48,214 bases of DNA from an uncultured Alphaproteobacteria bacterium (GCA_902526865.1 CABZMK010000010.1:1-48214), one strand, 5' to 3'; positions 8,938 through 19,473 are shown, numbered from the stretch's first letter. Program-made: numbers and translations. Notes: generated by a model not told the origin, from the letters alone.

Positions 8938-10194
8938 ATGCACTTAAAAGACCTTAAATCAAAAACCCCATCTGATTTATTAAAAATAGCAGAAGATTTA
9001 AAGATAGAAAATGCTGGAACACTGAGAAAACAAGACATGATTTTCTCAATTTTAAAACAGATGGCATTAAATAAGGATGCTATCTACGGTGAGGGCGTTT
9101 TAGAAATACTACAAGATGGTTTTGGGTTTCTTCGATCTCCCGATGCAAACTATTTACCAGGACCAGATGATATTTACGTTTCCCCTTCACAAATCAAACA
9201 GAATAGCCTAAGAACGGGTGATACTGTAGAGGGTGAAATGCGTGCCCCAAGAGAAACAGAAAGATATTTTGCGATAACCAAAATAGATAAAATAAACTTT
9301 GAGGAAATTCAAAAAACTAAACAAAGAATAAATTTTGATAATTTGACCCCTCTATACCCTGAAGATCAACTAAATATGGAAATAGACGATCCAACAGCAA
9401 AAGATACGACAAACAGGGTTATGGACTTAATTACACCACTAGGGAAAGGTCAAAGAGCTTTAATCGTTGCGCCGCCTCGTACTGGCAAGACAGTTATGCT
9501 ACAGAACATTGCGCATTCAATTACGACTAATCACCCAGAAGTTTATCTTATTGTTCTCTTGATTGATGAAAGACCAGAAGAGGTTACAGACATGATAAGA
9601 TCCGTGAAAGGAGAAGTAGTTTCCTCAACTTTTGATGAGCCAGCTGTCAGGCATGTTGCCGTATCCGAAATGGTTATTTCAAAAGCCAAAAGATTGGTAG
9701 AACACAAAAGAGACGTTGTTATTCTTTTGGACTCGATTACACGTTTGGCAAGAGCATATAATACTCAGGTTCCCAGCTCAGGAAAAGTTCTTACAGGTGG
9801 TGTAGATGCAAATGCATTACAAAGACCTAAGAGATTTTTCGGTGCTGCAAGGAATATTGAAGAAGGAGGTTCTCTTACGATAATTGGAACAGCTCTCGTA
9901 GATACAGGCTCGAGAATGGACGAGGTAATCTTTGAAGAATTTAAAGGAACCGGTAATTCTGAAATTATTCTGGACAGAAAACTATCTGATAAAAGAGTTT
10001 TTCCATCAATAGACGTAACAAAATCAGGAACAAGAAAAGAAGAGCTATTAGTTTCAAAAGAAGATCTTTCAAAAATGTGGATTTTAAGGAAGATTCTCAT
10101 GCCAATGGGGGTTACAGATTCAATGGAGTTTTTGCTAGAAAAAATTAAAAATTCGAAAAACAATGGTGATTTTTTCGAATCAATGAATTCTTAA
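8938..10194 (+). CDS. rho: Transcription termination factor Rho
   Basis: Hexameric RNA helicase that ends transcription. It has the N-terminal helical Rho domain (residues 1-45), the RNA-binding cold-shock-like domain with [26 protein letters not shown], the Walker A loop APPRTGKT and [14 protein letters not shown] as Walker B. The 418-residue length matches the standard short Rho. Few intrinsic terminators are evident in this window, which would fit heavy use of Rho. xthA starts on the last base of its stop codon (TAATG). Confidence 0.98.
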   Translation: MHLKDLKSKTPSDLLKIAEDLKIENAGTLRKQDMIFSILKQMALNKDAIYGEGVLEILQDGFGFLRSPDANYLPGPDDIYVSPSQIKQNSLRTGDTVEGEMRAPRETERYFAITKIDKINFEEIQKTKQRINFDNLTPLYPEDQLNMEIDDPTAKDTTNRVMDLITPLGKGQRALIVAPPRTGKTVMLQNIAHSITTNHPEVYLIVLLIDERPEEVTDMIRSVKGEVVSSTFDEPAVRHVAVSEMVISKAKRLVEHKRDVVILLDSITRLARAYNTQVPSSGKVLTGGVDANALQRPKRFFGAARNIEEGGSLTIIGTALVDTGSRMDEVIFEEFKGTGNSEIILDRKLSDKRVFPSIDVTKSGTRKEELLVSKEDLSKMWILRKILMPMGVTDSMEFLLEKIKNSKNNGDFFESMNS

Positions 10195-10967
10195 TGAAAA
10201 TCATTAGTTGGAATGTCAATTCAGTAAGAGCTAGAATTAATTATGTTAACGAATTGCTGCAAACAGAAAAACCTGATTTTTTATGTTTGCAGGAAACCAA
10301 AATTATCGACAATGAATTTCCAATCAAAAGTTTTACTGAATTAGGTTATTTTTCATATTTTTTTGGCATACCTTCTTACAACGGAGTTGCAATTCTATCG
10401 AAAAAAAAATCCATTAATATAGAAAAACTAAACTTGTGTAACAAATTAGATGCAAGAATAATATCTTCAGAAACTTCTGACTTTGATATAATGTCAGTTT
10501 ACGTACCTGCAGGAGGGGATGTGCCAGACCCAAATATAAATCTTAAGTTTAGACATAAGTTGCTTTTCTTAGATGAGCTAAATCAATTGTTAAAAACAAA
10601 AAAAAAAATTATTGTTTGCGGCGATTTAAATGTTGCACCCCATGAAGATGATGTCTGGTCTCACAAGAGTTTGATAAATGTTGTTAGTCATACATATATT
10701 GAAAGAGAAAAGTTAAAAAAAATTTTAGAGGACTGTAACTTAATCGACGCTGTCAGATACTTTGTCAATCCGCCGCAAAATATATATACATGGTGGAGCT
10801 ACAGATCTCCAAATTATAAAATTAATAATCGAGGAAGAAGATTGGATCATATTTGGGTTTCTAAGCAAATTAAAAACAAATTAGTAAATTCTAAAATTTT
10901 AGACAAATACAGAAGTAAAGATAAACCATCAGATCATGTCCCTGTGTGTCTCGAAATGAAAAACTAG
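10194..10967 (+). CDS. xthA: Exodeoxyribonuclease III / AP endonuclease
   Basis: A DNA-repair nuclease acting at abasic sites and 3' ends. ISWNVNSVRAR at the start, LQETKI with the metal-binding Glu, GDLNVAPHEDDVW in the middle, and RLDHIWVS and SDHVPV at the end are the expected exonuclease-endonuclease-phosphatase motifs. It has 257 residues. The ATG overlaps the rho stop by one base; the 3' end overlaps the convergent HIT gene by 4 bases. Confidence 0.95.
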   Translation: MKIISWNVNSVRARINYVNELLQTEKPDFLCLQETKIIDNEFPIKSFTELGYFSYFFGIPSYNGVAILSKKKSINIEKLNLCNKLDARIISSETSDFDIMSVYVPAGGDVPDPNINLKFRHKLLFLDELNQLLKTKKKIIVCGDLNVAPHEDDVWSHKSLINVVSHTYIEREKLKKILEDCNLIDAVRYFVNPPQNIYTWWSYRSPNYKINNRGRRLDHIWVSKQIKNKLVNSKILDKYRSKDKPSDHVPVCLEMKN

Positions 10968-11332
10968 GGCGCTATAATTCTGCCTAATCTTTTTCCTCCT
11001 AATATATGAATATGAAAGTGAGGAACTTCTTGACCACCAAAATCCCCTATATTTGATATGATCCGGTAACCTTTTTTTAATTTTAACTCGTCTGCTATAA
11101 TAGCTATAGATCTAATCATTGCCAAAATCGTTTTTTCTCCTGAACTTCTTGAAAAATCGTCAAAGCTACAATATTCCTTCTTTGGGATAATAACTACATG
11201 GATAGGTGCCTGAGGGTTTATATCTTTAAATGCATAGACTTCTTCTGTTTCATACACAGGATCAGAGGGAATTTCTTTTCGTAGAATTTTCCCAAAAACA
11301 TTGTCTTTATTGTAGTTTTTTATGTCAATCAT
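10964..11332 (-). CDS. HIT-family nucleotide-binding protein
   Basis: Histidine-triad protein (HinT-like), generally a purine nucleoside phosphoramidase. The triad HFHIHILGG lies near the C-terminus, with GKILRKEIPSDPVYE and AFKDINPQAPIHVVIIPK upstream, as in the family. I place the start at the ATG at 11332 (MIDIKNYNKDN), giving 122 residues; the longer frame to 11401 runs through hisE. The start overlaps the hisE stop by 8 bases, so it is the last gene of the his operon, a common alphaproteobacterial arrangement. Confidence 0.93.
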   Translation of the reverse strand: MIDIKNYNKDNVFGKILRKEIPSDPVYETEEVYAFKDINPQAPIHVVIIPKKEYCSFDDFSRSSGEKTILAMIRSIAIIADELKLKKGYRIISNIGDFGGQEVPHFHIHILGGKRLGRIIAP

Positions 11333-11615
11333 CTTCCATCCTTTTTTCGAGCACCTTAATAACATCCTCAAAAGAGCTTCCAGAATATTCAAGGAGTACA
11401 ATCAGATGAAAAATTAAATCAGCTGACTCCTCGAGAAGCTCATACTTCTCTTGCGCAAGAAAAGCTGAGACTGTTTCAATAGCCTCTTCGCCAACCTTAT
11501 TCGCGATTTTGACCTTTCCCTTTTTTACTAATTTTGAGACGTAAGAGTTTTCAGGCATTTCTACGATTCTTTTTTTAATTATTGTAGAAAGAATTTCTAA
11601 TGTTTGGTTTTTCAT
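11325..11615 (-). CDS. hisE: Phosphoribosyl-ATP pyrophosphatase
   Basis: Second step of histidine synthesis. The all-alpha MazG-like fold is shown by GEEAIETVSAFL and LLEESADLIFHLIVLL, which carry the metal-binding E-E-x-x-E and E-E-x-x-D residues. Starting at the ATG at 11615 (MKNQTLEILSTI) gives 96 residues; the upstream ATG would run into hisF. One base separates it from the hisF stop and it overlaps the HIT gene. It is a stand-alone HisE, not fused to HisI. Confidence 0.94.
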   Translation of the reverse strand: MKNQTLEILSTIIKKRIVEMPENSYVSKLVKKGKVKIANKVGEEAIETVSAFLAQEKYELLEESADLIFHLIVLLEYSGSSFEDVIKVLEKRMEDD

Positions 11616-11616
11616 A

Positions 11617-12387
11617 TTATTTATCCAAGTTATCAATTCTGACGTTAATATTTTTTGACTTTAAATATTTTTTTACTTGTTTAATAGTGAGTTCTTTAAA
11701 GTGGAAAACAGATGCAGCTAAAACAGCAGAAGCTCCTGCTAATTTAATACCATCAAAGAAATCTTTCAAACAACCAACGCCACCTGAAGCAATTACAGGA
11801 ATATTCACAGCACTAGAAATCTTAGATGTTAATTCCAAGTCAAACCCGTTTTTTGTTCCATCCCTATCCATGGAGGTGAGAAGAATCTCGCCAGCACCAC
11901 GTTTTTCAATATTTTTAGCCCAAGATATTGCATCGATCCCTGTATCAACTCTACCCCCATTTATAAAAACATTCCAATTTTTTGATTTTTTTTTTGCGTC
12001 AATTGCAACAACAATACATTGGTTCCCAAATTTTTTAGAAGATTCATTTATCAAAGATGGATTTTTAATTGCGGCACTATTTATAGAAACCTTGTCTGCA
12101 CCAGCTAAGAGGAACTCTTTTATGTCCATAATACTTTTTACACCCCCCCCGACTGTTAGTGGTACAAAACACTTTTCTGCTGTTTTAGAAATCACATCTA
12201 TCATTGGTCTTCTTTGTTGATGTGTGGCTGTTATATCTAAAAAAGTTATTTCATCTGCACCCTCGTCGCTGTATGCCTTTGCTTGTTCAACAGGATCGCC
12301 TGCGTCTCTTAAAGATAGAAAATTAATTCCTTTTACAACTCTTCCAGCATCAACATCTAGACATGGAATTATTCTAATTTTTAACAA
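11617..12387 (-). CDS. hisF: Imidazole glycerol phosphate synthase cyclase subunit
   Basis: TIM-barrel subunit that uses ammonia from HisH to make imidazole glycerol phosphate and [20 protein letters not shown] holds the first catalytic Asp, and IVVAIDAK the second. TVGGGVKS and PVIASGGVG are the phosphate-binding loops. The 256-residue length is normal. It lies one base upstream of hisE and one base downstream of hisA, in an operon with its partner hisH. Confidence 0.97.
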   Translation of the reverse strand: MLKIRIIPCLDVDAGRVVKGINFLSLRDAGDPVEQAKAYSDEGADEITFLDITATHQQRRPMIDVISKTAEKCFVPLTVGGGVKSIMDIKEFLLAGADKVSINSAAIKNPSLINESSKKFGNQCIVVAIDAKKKSKNWNVFINGGRVDTGIDAISWAKNIEKRGAGEILLTSMDRDGTKNGFDLELTSKISSAVNIPVIASGGVGCLKDFFDGIKLAGASAVLAASVFHFKELTIKQVKKYLKSKNINVRIDNLDK

Positions 12388-12388
12388 A

Positions 12389-13114
12389 CTATGCCTCCAG
12401 TATTTTAATGGCTTCTTTAACAGAAAATTTTTTTTCGTAAATTGCTTTTCCAGAAATTACACCTATCAAGTTTTTATTTTTAATTCCTTTTAACTTTTTT
12501 AAATCTTTTAAATTCGCCACACCACCTGAGGCAATAATATTTAATTTTGTTAAACTTAATAGTTTTTTTAATTGTGCAAAATTTGCACCTTCCATGAGAC
12601 CGTCTTTTTCAATATCTGTAAAAATTATACTAGAAACCTTAGTGTTTTCGTATAATTTTAGGAAATTCTCAAAATTGATTTTTGATTCTTTTGCCCAGCC
12701 ATCAGTTGCAACAAATTCATTTTTAGTGTCAAGACCTATGGCAATTTTACCTGGAAATTTTTCACATACTTTCTTTACGAAAGGAGGGTCAGTAAGGGCT
12801 ACTGTACCTAAAACAATCCTGTCAATATTATGATCTAACAATTTTTGTATAGTTTTCAATTGACGTATTCCACCGCCAACCTGTATTTTTGATTTTACGT
12901 TTTTCCTAATTCGTAATATTACATCCATATTTTTACTTATACCCTTAAAAGCACCGTCAATGTCAACAATATGAATCCATTTGGCACCTGCTTCACAGAA
13001 TTTCTTTGCCTGAGTTACTGGGTCATCGCCATAAATTGTAAGTTTATCTAATTGTCCTTTTTTTAATCTTATGAATTGACCATTTTTAATATCGATAGCT
13101 GGGTAGAAATGCAT
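12389..13114 (-). CDS. hisA: ProFAR isomerase (HisA)
   Basis: Isomerase of the fourth histidine step, a half-barrel-duplicated TIM barrel related to His[21 protein letters not shown] gives the N-terminal Asp and fixes the start at the ATG at 13114 (241 residues); the longer frame runs into hisH. QVGGGIR and [10 protein letters not shown] are the two phosphate-binding loops, and [11 protein letters not shown] holds the C-terminal-half Asp. It starts four bases after the hisH stop. Confidence 0.96.
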   Translation of the reverse strand: MHFYPAIDIKNGQFIRLKKGQLDKLTIYGDDPVTQAKKFCEAGAKWIHIVDIDGAFKGISKNMDVILRIRKNVKSKIQVGGGIRQLKTIQKLLDHNIDRIVLGTVALTDPPFVKKVCEKFPGKIAIGLDTKNEFVATDGWAKESKINFENFLKLYENTKVSSIIFTDIEKDGLMEGANFAQLKKLLSLTKLNIIASGGVANLKDLKKLKGIKNKNLIGVISGKAIYEKKFSVKEAIKILEA

Positions 13115-13118
13115 TATT

Positions 13119-13775
13119 TCAACCCTGTTCCAAAAAAGTTTTGAGAAAGGCAAGTCCAAAATAGTGACTCTTTTCAGGATGAAATTGAGTTCCAATAATA
13201 TTTTCTTTTGAAATCATTGCAGTTATCTCCTCACCATAACATGTTGTGATCACTTTCTCATTTGCATTCTTATTTTTAAAATTGTAGCTGTGAACAAAAT
13301 ACGCAGATATATCATTAAGATTTGTCACTTTCATTTTTTCTAGCAGACGCTTCGTGAATGCAGTCTCTTTTAAAAAATTAAGAGTATTCCAACCCATATG
13401 AGGAATTTTTATGTTATTGTTTTGATTGTTGATTTTTTTAACTTCACCACTTATCCAATCCAACCCAGAAAACTCACCGTTTTCAAAGCCTTTTGTAGCT
13501 AGCATTTGCATTCCAACGCAAATTCCAAGAAAAGGTTTTTTCTTTTCTAAAACCATCTCCTCAAGGTAGCTTCGGACCTTGGTTTTTATTAAACCATTAA
13601 GACATGATTCAAATGCTCCAACTCCAGGCAAAATAATATGAGTCGATTTTTTTAAATCCTCAATTGAGGACGAGACTGAGATTTTACAATATTGTTTATC
13701 TGAAATTTTTTTAACTGCATTATGTACAGATTTTAGATTACCTGTCCCATAGTCAATGATTAAGACATTTTTCAT
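13119..13775 (-). CDS. hisH: Imidazole glycerol phosphate synthase glutaminase subunit
   Basis: Class I glutamine amidotransferase that feeds ammonia to HisF. The oxyanion/nucleophile loop reads FLGICVGMQML with the catalytic Cys, and TQFHPEKS supplies the His-Glu pair. IIDYGTGNLKSV at the start is the HisH signature. The protein has 218 residues. It abuts the DUF2628 gene with no gap. Confidence 0.96.
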   Translation of the reverse strand: MKNVLIIDYGTGNLKSVHNAVKKISDKQYCKISVSSSIEDLKKSTHIILPGVGAFESCLNGLIKTKVRSYLEEMVLEKKKPFLGICVGMQMLATKGFENGEFSGLDWISGEVKKINNQNNNIKIPHMGWNTLNFLKETAFTKRLLEKMKVTNLNDISAYFVHSYNFKNKNANEKVITTCYGEEITAMISKENIIGTQFHPEKSHYFGLAFLKTFLEQG

Positions 13776-14129
13776 TTATCTGCTTTCAGTTAAAAACTGT
13801 ATAATCGCATCCTCCTTTGAATTTGCAACTACATGTTTAAGTGGTTTAAATTTCTTTTTAATTAATTTTTGAATGTATAAATCTCTTGCAAATTTTCCCC
13901 AAAATAAGCTTGAGGCAATTGAAGATAAAACAAAAAAATATTTTAGATCATAGACTGATAAAATAAAATTACAGTAGCTGAGAAATGCTATTCCAATTGC
14001 AGAATGCACCCATAGTTTTCTAAAAAGTCCCCAAATTGGTCCAAGAAAAAAAGCAAGAATAGAAAAACCAGTTTTAACTACAATTAAATCTTTATCTAAG
14101 TTGTTTTTAAGAATACAGTAAGTAATCAT
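13776..14129 (-). CDS. DUF2628 family small membrane protein
   Basis: A 117-residue protein with two or three hydrophobic segments (about residues 23-37, 42-58 and 62-78) and the motif FFLGPIWGLFRKLW, which fits DUF2628. Such proteins of unknown function recur between hisB and hisH in alphaproteobacterial his operons, and the same place is kept here. No catalytic residues are evident. It starts 20 bases after hisB and ends directly at the hisH start. Confidence 0.75.
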   Translation of the reverse strand: MITYCILKNNLDKDLIVVKTGFSILAFFLGPIWGLFRKLWVHSAIGIAFLSYCNFILSVYDLKYFFVLSSIASSLFWGKFARDLYIQKLIKKKFKPLKHVVANSKEDAIIQFLTESR

Positions 14130-14149
14130 TTAAAAGTTCCTCAAACTTA

Positions 14150-14737
14150 TTACAAAGATCCTTTAGTTGAGGGGATCTCGTTTGTTCTTTTAAAGTCAAT
14201 GGATACAGCCTCTCTTAGAGCTCTAGCCAAACCTTTGAAGCAAGATTCTATGATATGATGATTATTTTCTCCATATAAATTTTCTACATGTAATGTTATT
14301 CCAGAGCTTTGAGAGAAAGCCTGAAACCACTCTTTGAAAAGCTCGGTATCCATTTCACCTAATTGAGAAATTGTAAAGTTTACTTTCCAAACTAAATATG
14401 GCCTATTTGAACAATCAACAACAACTCTTGATAAAGTTTCGTCCATGGCAGATAAAGCTTGACCAAATCTTTTAATTCCCTTTCGCTCTCCAAGCGCCTT
14501 ATTTAGAGCTTCCCCGAATGCTAATGCACTGTCCTCTGTTGTGTGGTGGAGATCAACATGCAAGTCACCTTTAGCTTTAATTGAAATGTCTATCAGGCTG
14601 TGTTTAGAGATTTGATCCAGCATATGATCAAGGAAACCTATGCCAGTTTTAATATCGCTTTTACCTTTGCCATCTAAGTTTACTTTAACTTCTATGGTTG
14701 TTTCTTTAGTTTTTCTGTTTACAGAATATTTTCTCAT
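14150..14737 (-). CDS. hisB: Imidazoleglycerol-phosphate dehydratase
   Basis: Dehydrates imidazole glycerol phosphate. The duplicated metal-binding motifs are present: [35 protein letters not shown], and the C-terminal-half [19 protein letters not shown]. It has 195 residues, so it is monofunctional with no histidinol-phosphatase domain. It is the first visible gene of the operon hisB-DUF2628-hisH-hisA-hisF-hisE-HIT. Its start faces hslV across a 71-base gap that should hold both promoters. Confidence 0.97.
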   Translation of the reverse strand: MRKYSVNRKTKETTIEVKVNLDGKGKSDIKTGIGFLDHMLDQISKHSLIDISIKAKGDLHVDLHHTTEDSALAFGEALNKALGERKGIKRFGQALSAMDETLSRVVVDCSNRPYLVWKVNFTISQLGEMDTELFKEWFQAFSQSSGITLHVENLYGENNHHIIESCFKGLARALREAVSIDFKRTNEIPSTKGSL

Positions 14738-14808
14738 ATGAAATGTTTTTGAATATCAATTCCTGAATATATAGATTATAATAAAATTATCAATGAAGCT
14801 CTAAATTT

Positions 14809-15360
14809 ATGAATCACGAGAATTTAAATGAAAAATGGTATGGTACAACAGTTGTTTCTGTTAGAAGGGATTCTGAAGTTGTTATTGCGGCTGACGGCCA
14901 AGTTACACTTGGCGATACAGTGATGAAGGCAAATGCGCGAAAAGTTCGATCTCTTGCTGGAGGCACTGTAATTACTGGATTTGCAGGGGCAACTGCAGAT
15001 GCATTTTCGCTTTTTGAAAGATTAGAATCAAAGTTAGAAAAGCATTCCAATAATCTTATGAGATCATGCGTTGAGCTCGCTAAGGACTGGCGCACAGATA
15101 GATACCTTAGAAGGCTAGAGGCAATGATGCTTGTTGCAGACAAAGAAGTAAGCTTAATACTTAGCGGCACAGGAGATGTTCTTGAACCCAAAGATGGATT
15201 AATGGCTATAGGATCAGGTGGAAATTTTGCATTAGCCGCTGCAAGGGCAATGTTCGATTCAAAGCTTAAACCAGAGGAAATAGCAAAGAAAAGTCTTGAA
15301 ATTGCAGCAGAATTATGTATTTACACCAATAATAATATTATTATTGAAAAAATAAAATGA
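14809..15360 (+). CDS. hslV: HslV protease subunit
   Basis: The proteasome-like peptidase of the HslUV (ClpQY) complex. A 12-residue propeptide ending KWYG precedes the catalytic Thr13 of [21 protein letters not shown], and the later [11 protein letters not shown] and [14 protein letters not shown] segments are conserved. It has 183 residues. A TATAAT hexamer at 14777-14782 could be its -10 box, but no well-spaced -35 is visible. It overlaps hslU by 4 bases. Confidence 0.97.
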   Translation: MNHENLNEKWYGTTVVSVRRDSEVVIAADGQVTLGDTVMKANARKVRSLAGGTVITGFAGATADAFSLFERLESKLEKHSNNLMRSCVELAKDWRTDRYLRRLEAMMLVADKEVSLILSGTGDVLEPKDGLMAIGSGGNFALAAARAMFDSKLKPEEIAKKSLEIAAELCIYTNNNIIIEKIK

Positions 15361-16667
15361 CATCATTTACTCCCAGAGAAATTGTATCTGAACTAGATAG
15401 ATTTATTGTAGGTCAAAAAACAGCAAAGCGAGCCGTGGCAATTGCGCTTAGGAATAGATGGCGAAGACAACAAATAAAAGGATCGCTCAAAGACGAAGTT
15501 TTACCTAAAAACATTTTAATGATTGGACCTACTGGGGTAGGAAAAACAGAAATAGCAAGAAGATTAGCAAAACTCGCAGACGCCCCCTTTATAAAAGTCG
15601 AAGCAACAAAATTTACTGAAGTTGGTTACGTGGGAAGAGATGTTGAGCAAATAATCAGGGATTTGCTTGAGGTATCAATAAACAATAATAGAGAAAGCTT
15701 AAAAAATGAGATAAAAGCAAAAGCTGAAGTCAACGCAGAGAAAAGAGTAGTGGATGCTTTAGTAGGAACTTCAGCTTCCAATCAAACTAAAGAAAAGTAT
15801 AAAAAGATGCTGAGAGCCGGGGAATTAGACAGCCAAGAGATTGAGATCGAAGTATCATCAAAGAGCCCCTCTCCGTTTAAGTCAATGGAAATTCCAGGTA
15901 TGCCTGGTGGTTCTATGGGTATGATAAATTTAGGAGAAATTTTTGGCAAAGGTTTTGGTCAAAAAAAAGAAAAGAGAAAACTTTCTGTTAAAGAATCTCA
16001 CGAAATTCTTCTAGATGAAGAGTCAGAGAAATTAATTGACCATGACAATTTAATAAAAAGAGCAGTTTTTAATGTTGAAAACGATGGGATTGTTTTTATT
16101 GATGAAATAGATAAGATTTGTGGAAAAAATTCTGGGACTTCAGCTGAAGTTAGCAGAGAAGGTGTACAAAGAGATCTACTACCTCTTATCGAAGGCTCAA
16201 CAGTTTCGACTAAATACGGGTCAGTTAAGACTGATCATATCTTATTCATAGCTTCAGGAGCATTCCATGTTGCCAAACCTTCTGACTTACTACCGGAGTT
16301 ACAAGGTCGTCTTCCAAATAGGGTTGAACTAAAAGCGTTGGGGAAAAATGATTTTATTAGAATATTAAAGGAGCCGGAAAACAATCTGATAAAACAGTAT
16401 GTAGAGCTCATTTCTACAGAAGGTGTAATTCTAAACTTTTCGGAAGATGCCATATCAGAGGTTGCTGCAATTGCTACTAGAGTTAATGATGAGGTTGAAA
16501 ATATAGGGGCAAGAAGACTTCACACAATTTTAGAAAAGATTCTCGAGGACATAAGTTTTGCTGCATCTGATAAGAAATCAGATAAAGTAGATATTGACAA
16601 GAAGTATGTTGTTGATCAAATAGGCGACATTTATAAAGATACAGATTTAACAAAATTTATTTTGTAA
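15357..16667 (+). CDS. hslU: HslU ATPase subunit
   Basis: AAA+ unfoldase partner of HslV. The Walker A motif GPTGVGKTE is near residue 60, the pore motif [19 protein letters not shown] follows, an I-domain insertion spans about residues 110-230, and Walker B is VFIDEIDKI. The C-terminus ending TKFIL fits the tail that inserts into HslV. It has 436 residues. It is coupled to hslV by an ATGA overlap and runs 11 bases into the convergent smr. Confidence 0.97.
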   Translation: MTSFTPREIVSELDRFIVGQKTAKRAVAIALRNRWRRQQIKGSLKDEVLPKNILMIGPTGVGKTEIARRLAKLADAPFIKVEATKFTEVGYVGRDVEQIIRDLLEVSINNNRESLKNEIKAKAEVNAEKRVVDALVGTSASNQTKEKYKKMLRAGELDSQEIEIEVSSKSPSPFKSMEIPGMPGGSMGMINLGEIFGKGFGQKKEKRKLSVKESHEILLDEESEKLIDHDNLIKRAVFNVENDGIVFIDEIDKICGKNSGTSAEVSREGVQRDLLPLIEGSTVSTKYGSVKTDHILFIASGAFHVAKPSDLLPELQGRLPNRVELKALGKNDFIRILKEPENNLIKQYVELISTEGVILNFSEDAISEVAAIATRVNDEVENIGARRLHTILEKILEDISFAASDKKSDKVDIDKKYVVDQIGDIYKDTDLTKFIL

Positions 16668-17163
16668 GCTTTTTCAAATAAACAAGAAATGCACCCTCAC
16701 CCCCCATATTTGACGGAGCATGATCAAACCAAACTATTTTTTTTGATAACGCCAAAGAGGTTAACCAAACCGGTATTTTTTCTTTTAATACTCCATTTCC
16801 TTTCCATCTATCCTCAACAAACAACCTTCTCCCTTTTCCCGTTATTATTAATAAAAGTCGTTGGTTATTTTGGGAATTGTAATTTACAAAATCATAGACC
16901 ATCTTTTTAGAATCTGAAATATTATTGCCATGAAGGTCAAGTGAAGCAGAAATTCTAATTTTTTTCTTCTGAATTTTTCGTAAGATATTTTTTTCTAGAG
17001 TCCCCCAACTTTCACAAACTTTGATTTCCATGAGATCAATGTCTTCGTTAGTGTTTTCTTTCTTTGTTGTTTCTAATGTTTTATATTGTTTACGTATTGT
17101 TTTTTTTTGATCTTTTAATGGATTTACGGTTTTTTTAAAATGTTCCCAATCGTTGTTATTCAT
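16657..17163 (-). CDS. Smr domain protein
   Basis: A 168-residue stand-alone Smr (MutS2-related) protein. The C-terminal half holds [21 protein letters not shown] and [10 protein letters not shown], the two Smr hallmarks (DLHG and TGKG). Smr domains are DNA or RNA endonucleases in other proteins; the role of the alphaproteobacterial stand-alone form is not established. The N-terminal half is a charged, probably disordered stretch. The start abuts the mltA stop, and timA-mltA-smr is a common alphaproteobacterial set. Confidence 0.88.
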   Translation of the reverse strand: MNNNDWEHFKKTVNPLKDQKKTIRKQYKTLETTKKENTNEDIDLMEIKVCESWGTLEKNILRKIQKKKIRISASLDLHGNNISDSKKMVYDFVNYNSQNNQRLLLIITGKGRRLFVEDRWKGNGVLKEKIPVWLTSLALSKKIVWFDHAPSNMGGEGAFLVYLKKLTK

Positions 17164-18189
17164 TTATTTACTATAAGGAATAAATGCATGTAAATAAATT
17201 TTTTTTTTAAGGACTCCTGCCTTTTTCTCAGCAACTTCCCCTCTTCCAAAAAATAAATCAGCTCTATTGGGACCAATAATGGCCCCACCAGTATCTGAAG
17301 AAATAACTGGTAAAATAGATTCATTTTTTTCCATCTGAATGAAAAAAGGCAAACCCAAGGGGTAAATATTTTTATCAACTGCCACACTCAAATTTGGTGC
17401 TAAAGGAATTCCAAATGCCCCGACTGGATTTTTATCTATGCCAAATGACATTTCTTTAAAAAAAATAAATCTTTTATTCTGATGAAGAATTTCTTTAGAT
17501 AAAGTTGGATTTGCCCTCAGCCACTTTTTTATTGTGAATAAGTTTACATTATTTTTATTTATGTAGTTTTTTTTAATCAGTATTTTTCCTATTGATGTGT
17601 AGCTCATGTTGTTGTTTCCATTATATACCAATTTTACCTTTTCTTTGTCTGGGAACTCTCCAATTCCCGACCCTTGTATGTGAAGAAAAAATAAGTTTAT
17701 TTCATCATCAGTCCAAAGAATAACATCTTCCCCTCTAAAATTTTTTTCTATAAAACTTCGAGGTTTTTTTGTATAGAAATTATTTTTGTTTAGTATGGGA
17801 AACTTATAAAAAGTGTCTCGATTGCGAGAGACATTTATAATAGGTTCATAATATCCAGTTAACAATCCAGATTTTTCTTGAATCTTTTCAAATTTAAAAT
17901 TTTTTATAAGAAATTTTTTAAAATCTTTAGGTGATTTATTTTCCTCAAGAATTAAGCACTTTTTCTTCCATTCAGTTGGCTTGCCAAATTTATGTTCAAA
18001 TTTTTTGTTTAAATTTTTGTAAAATTTACCTGAATTACACACAGTCTTGAGATGATTGGAGAAAAGAGCTACTTGTGTGTCGCTTAATTCTAAAATTTGT
18101 TTATTAGAAATTTTGGAGGAAAATGCTTGGTTATTTATAAAATTAAGAAAAAAATAAATAAGTAAGAATTTTATCTTAATTTTCTGCAA
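17164..18189 (-). CDS. mltA: Membrane-bound lytic murein transglycosylase A
   Basis: Cleaves peptidoglycan glycan strands. The N-terminal signal is hydrophobic and ends near NQAFSS. GLLTGYYEPIINVSR and FFLHIQGSG mark the MltA domain. SSDTGGAIIGPNRADLFFG in the C-terminal 3D domain contains the catalytic Asp of the family. It has 341 residues. I see no lipobox cysteine, so it may be periplasmic rather than lipid-anchored. The start overlaps timA by 14 bases. Confidence 0.93.
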   Translation of the reverse strand: MQKIKIKFLLIYFFLNFINNQAFSSKISNKQILELSDTQVALFSNHLKTVCNSGKFYKNLNKKFEHKFGKPTEWKKKCLILEENKSPKDFKKFLIKNFKFEKIQEKSGLLTGYYEPIINVSRNRDTFYKFPILNKNNFYTKKPRSFIEKNFRGEDVILWTDDEINLFFLHIQGSGIGEFPDKEKVKLVYNGNNNMSYTSIGKILIKKNYINKNNVNLFTIKKWLRANPTLSKEILHQNKRFIFFKEMSFGIDKNPVGAFGIPLAPNLSVAVDKNIYPLGLPFFIQMEKNESILPVISSDTGGAIIGPNRADLFFGRGEVAEKKAGVLKKKIYLHAFIPYSK

Positions 18190-18856
18190 TTTCCTCTAGA
18201 ATCCAGTTTGGATCTTTACTTTTTAAATTTTTGGAGAATGTCCAGATTTCTTTGATTTGTAAAATCTGGTTGTTGTCGCCGTCGATTATCTCGTCATTAG
18301 AGTTTTTTGTAATTTGTACTTGCTCTGAATCAAATAGAAGTTTGAAATAAGCAACATACTTTTTCTCAAGATTTACACTTTTGATTTCAGGGTTTTTTAC
18401 ACTTATGACTGTAATCTCAAGTTTTTCTTTGTTCTTTGCTCTCAGATTTACTTGATCTTCAAATGTTTTATAGATATTTTTACTTACTAATTTTTCAATG
18501 GCTTTTAGATTATTGGCAGAATATTCTGTCAGAATATATTCAAAAGCCTTTTTGGCGCCATCGCAAAAAGAATTGATTTCAAATTTATCGTCTAATTTTA
18601 AGATTTCATTAATTACAGAATTTATCTTTTTATTTGAATGAAGATTCTTGTTAATACTTTTGTTTAACTTGGTAGCCTTTTGATCAGATACTGAGTCAGG
18701 TTCAGACTCGTTGAATGTATTTTTTCTTTGAGTAAATTTTTCAACGATGTCACTTTCATTGCCGGTTTTTTTACCAAGTACGTTTCGCAACCTATTAATT
18801 ATGAAAACCGCAATCATTGCTAAGATTAATATATCAATATAAGGTATGTTATTCAT
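18176..18856 (-). CDS. Tim44/TimA family membrane protein
   Basis: A 226-residue protein with one N-terminal membrane segment (about residues 7-22, IDILILAMIAVFIINRL), a charged linker, and a C-terminal Tim44-like domain containing FCDGAKKAFEYILTEYSANN and ending in EIWTFSKNLKSKDPNWILEEI. The last motif is typical of the bacterial Tim44/TimA family, related to the mitochondrial import factor. Its bacterial role is not settled. It stands next to secB and mltA as in other alphaproteobacteria, with a divergent 82-base promoter gap to secB. Confidence 0.88.
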   Translation of the reverse strand: MNNIPYIDILILAMIAVFIINRLRNVLGKKTGNESDIVEKFTQRKNTFNESEPDSVSDQKATKLNKSINKNLHSNKKINSVINEILKLDDKFEINSFCDGAKKAFEYILTEYSANNLKAIEKLVSKNIYKTFEDQVNLRAKNKEKLEITVISVKNPEIKSVNLEKKYVAYFKLLFDSEQVQITKNSNDEIIDGDNNQILQIKEIWTFSKNLKSKDPNWILEEIAEN

Positions 18857-18938
18857 TTTTACTCTATCTAATTATTTATTGGCTTGATGTTGTGTTTTTA
18901 TGTATTATAGGTCTTTATATTTAAAAAGTAACTTAAAT

Positions 18939-19397
18939 ATGGCTGAAAAAAAAAAAAATTCAAATTCTAATAATATTAATTTAAAATTTTTGATAAATGC
19001 TCAATATCTCAAAGATTTATCGTTTGAAAACCCTCAGGCACCCGATTCTCTCAAAAATATAAAATCAAGTCCAACTTTTAAGATCGATGCTGACGTAAAG
19101 TCCAAAGAATTGAAAGATCACGGTAAAAATATATTTGAAGTCGAACTTTCAATCAAATGCGAAACCAAATCAGAAGATACAATTTTATTTTTAGTCGAAG
19201 GTGTTTATAACGGCATTTTTACAATTGAAAATGCTAATGAAGAAATATTGGATAAAATCCTTCTAATCGAGTGTCCAAAATTTCTATTCCCATTTTTAAG
19301 ATCTATAATAGCTAATTGTACAAGGGAGGCGGGCTTTCCACCGCTGATGATTGCCCCGCTAGATTTTATTGGAATGTATGAAAATAGAAAAAAATAA
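18939..19397 (+). CDS. secB: Protein-export chaperone SecB
   Basis: Tetrameric cytoplasmic chaperone that holds precursor proteins for SecA. The SecB fold is shown by INAQYLKDLSFENPQAP, then CPKFLFPFLRSIIANCTREAGFPPLMIAPLDF. I start at the ATG at 18939 (MAEKKK), giving 152 residues, close to the usual 155; the ATG at 18900 adds 13 residues not typical of the family. The large exported TpsA proteins in this window are plausible but unproven SecB clients. Confidence 0.95.
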   Translation: MAEKKKNSNSNNINLKFLINAQYLKDLSFENPQAPDSLKNIKSSPTFKIDADVKSKELKDHGKNIFEVELSIKCETKSEDTILFLVEGVYNGIFTIENANEEILDKILLIECPKFLFPFLRSIIANCTREAGFPPLMIAPLDFIGMYENRKK

Positions 19398-19398
19398 G

Positions 19399-19469
19399 TT
19401 GAAAATAAATTTTCAATTGTAATTTATATAATGGATGAAATTCGATGCGGTTGGTAAATTCTCCAACCG
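19399..19469. terminator. Two hairpins between secB and the convergent unknown gene
   Basis: An AT-only dyad TTGAAAAT-AA-ATTTTCAA spans 19399-19416, and a perfect 7-bp stem CGGTTGG / CCAACCG with an 8-base loop spans 19448-19469. They lie between the ends of two convergent genes, where a bidirectional stop would be expected. Neither is followed by a clean T-run, so intrinsic termination is only a guess. Confidence 0.35.
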
Positions 19470-19473
19470 TATC

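Noticed and set aside
11600-12220. Long open frame on the plus strand opposite hisF
   Set aside because: It is the antisense shadow of hisF; the minus-strand protein has all catalytic residues of the family.
14749-14782. TTGAAT and TATAAT upstream of hslV as a promoter
   Set aside because: The spacing of 22 bases is too long for a sigma-70 promoter, and no heat-shock consensus was found. Only the -10-like hexamer is mentioned.
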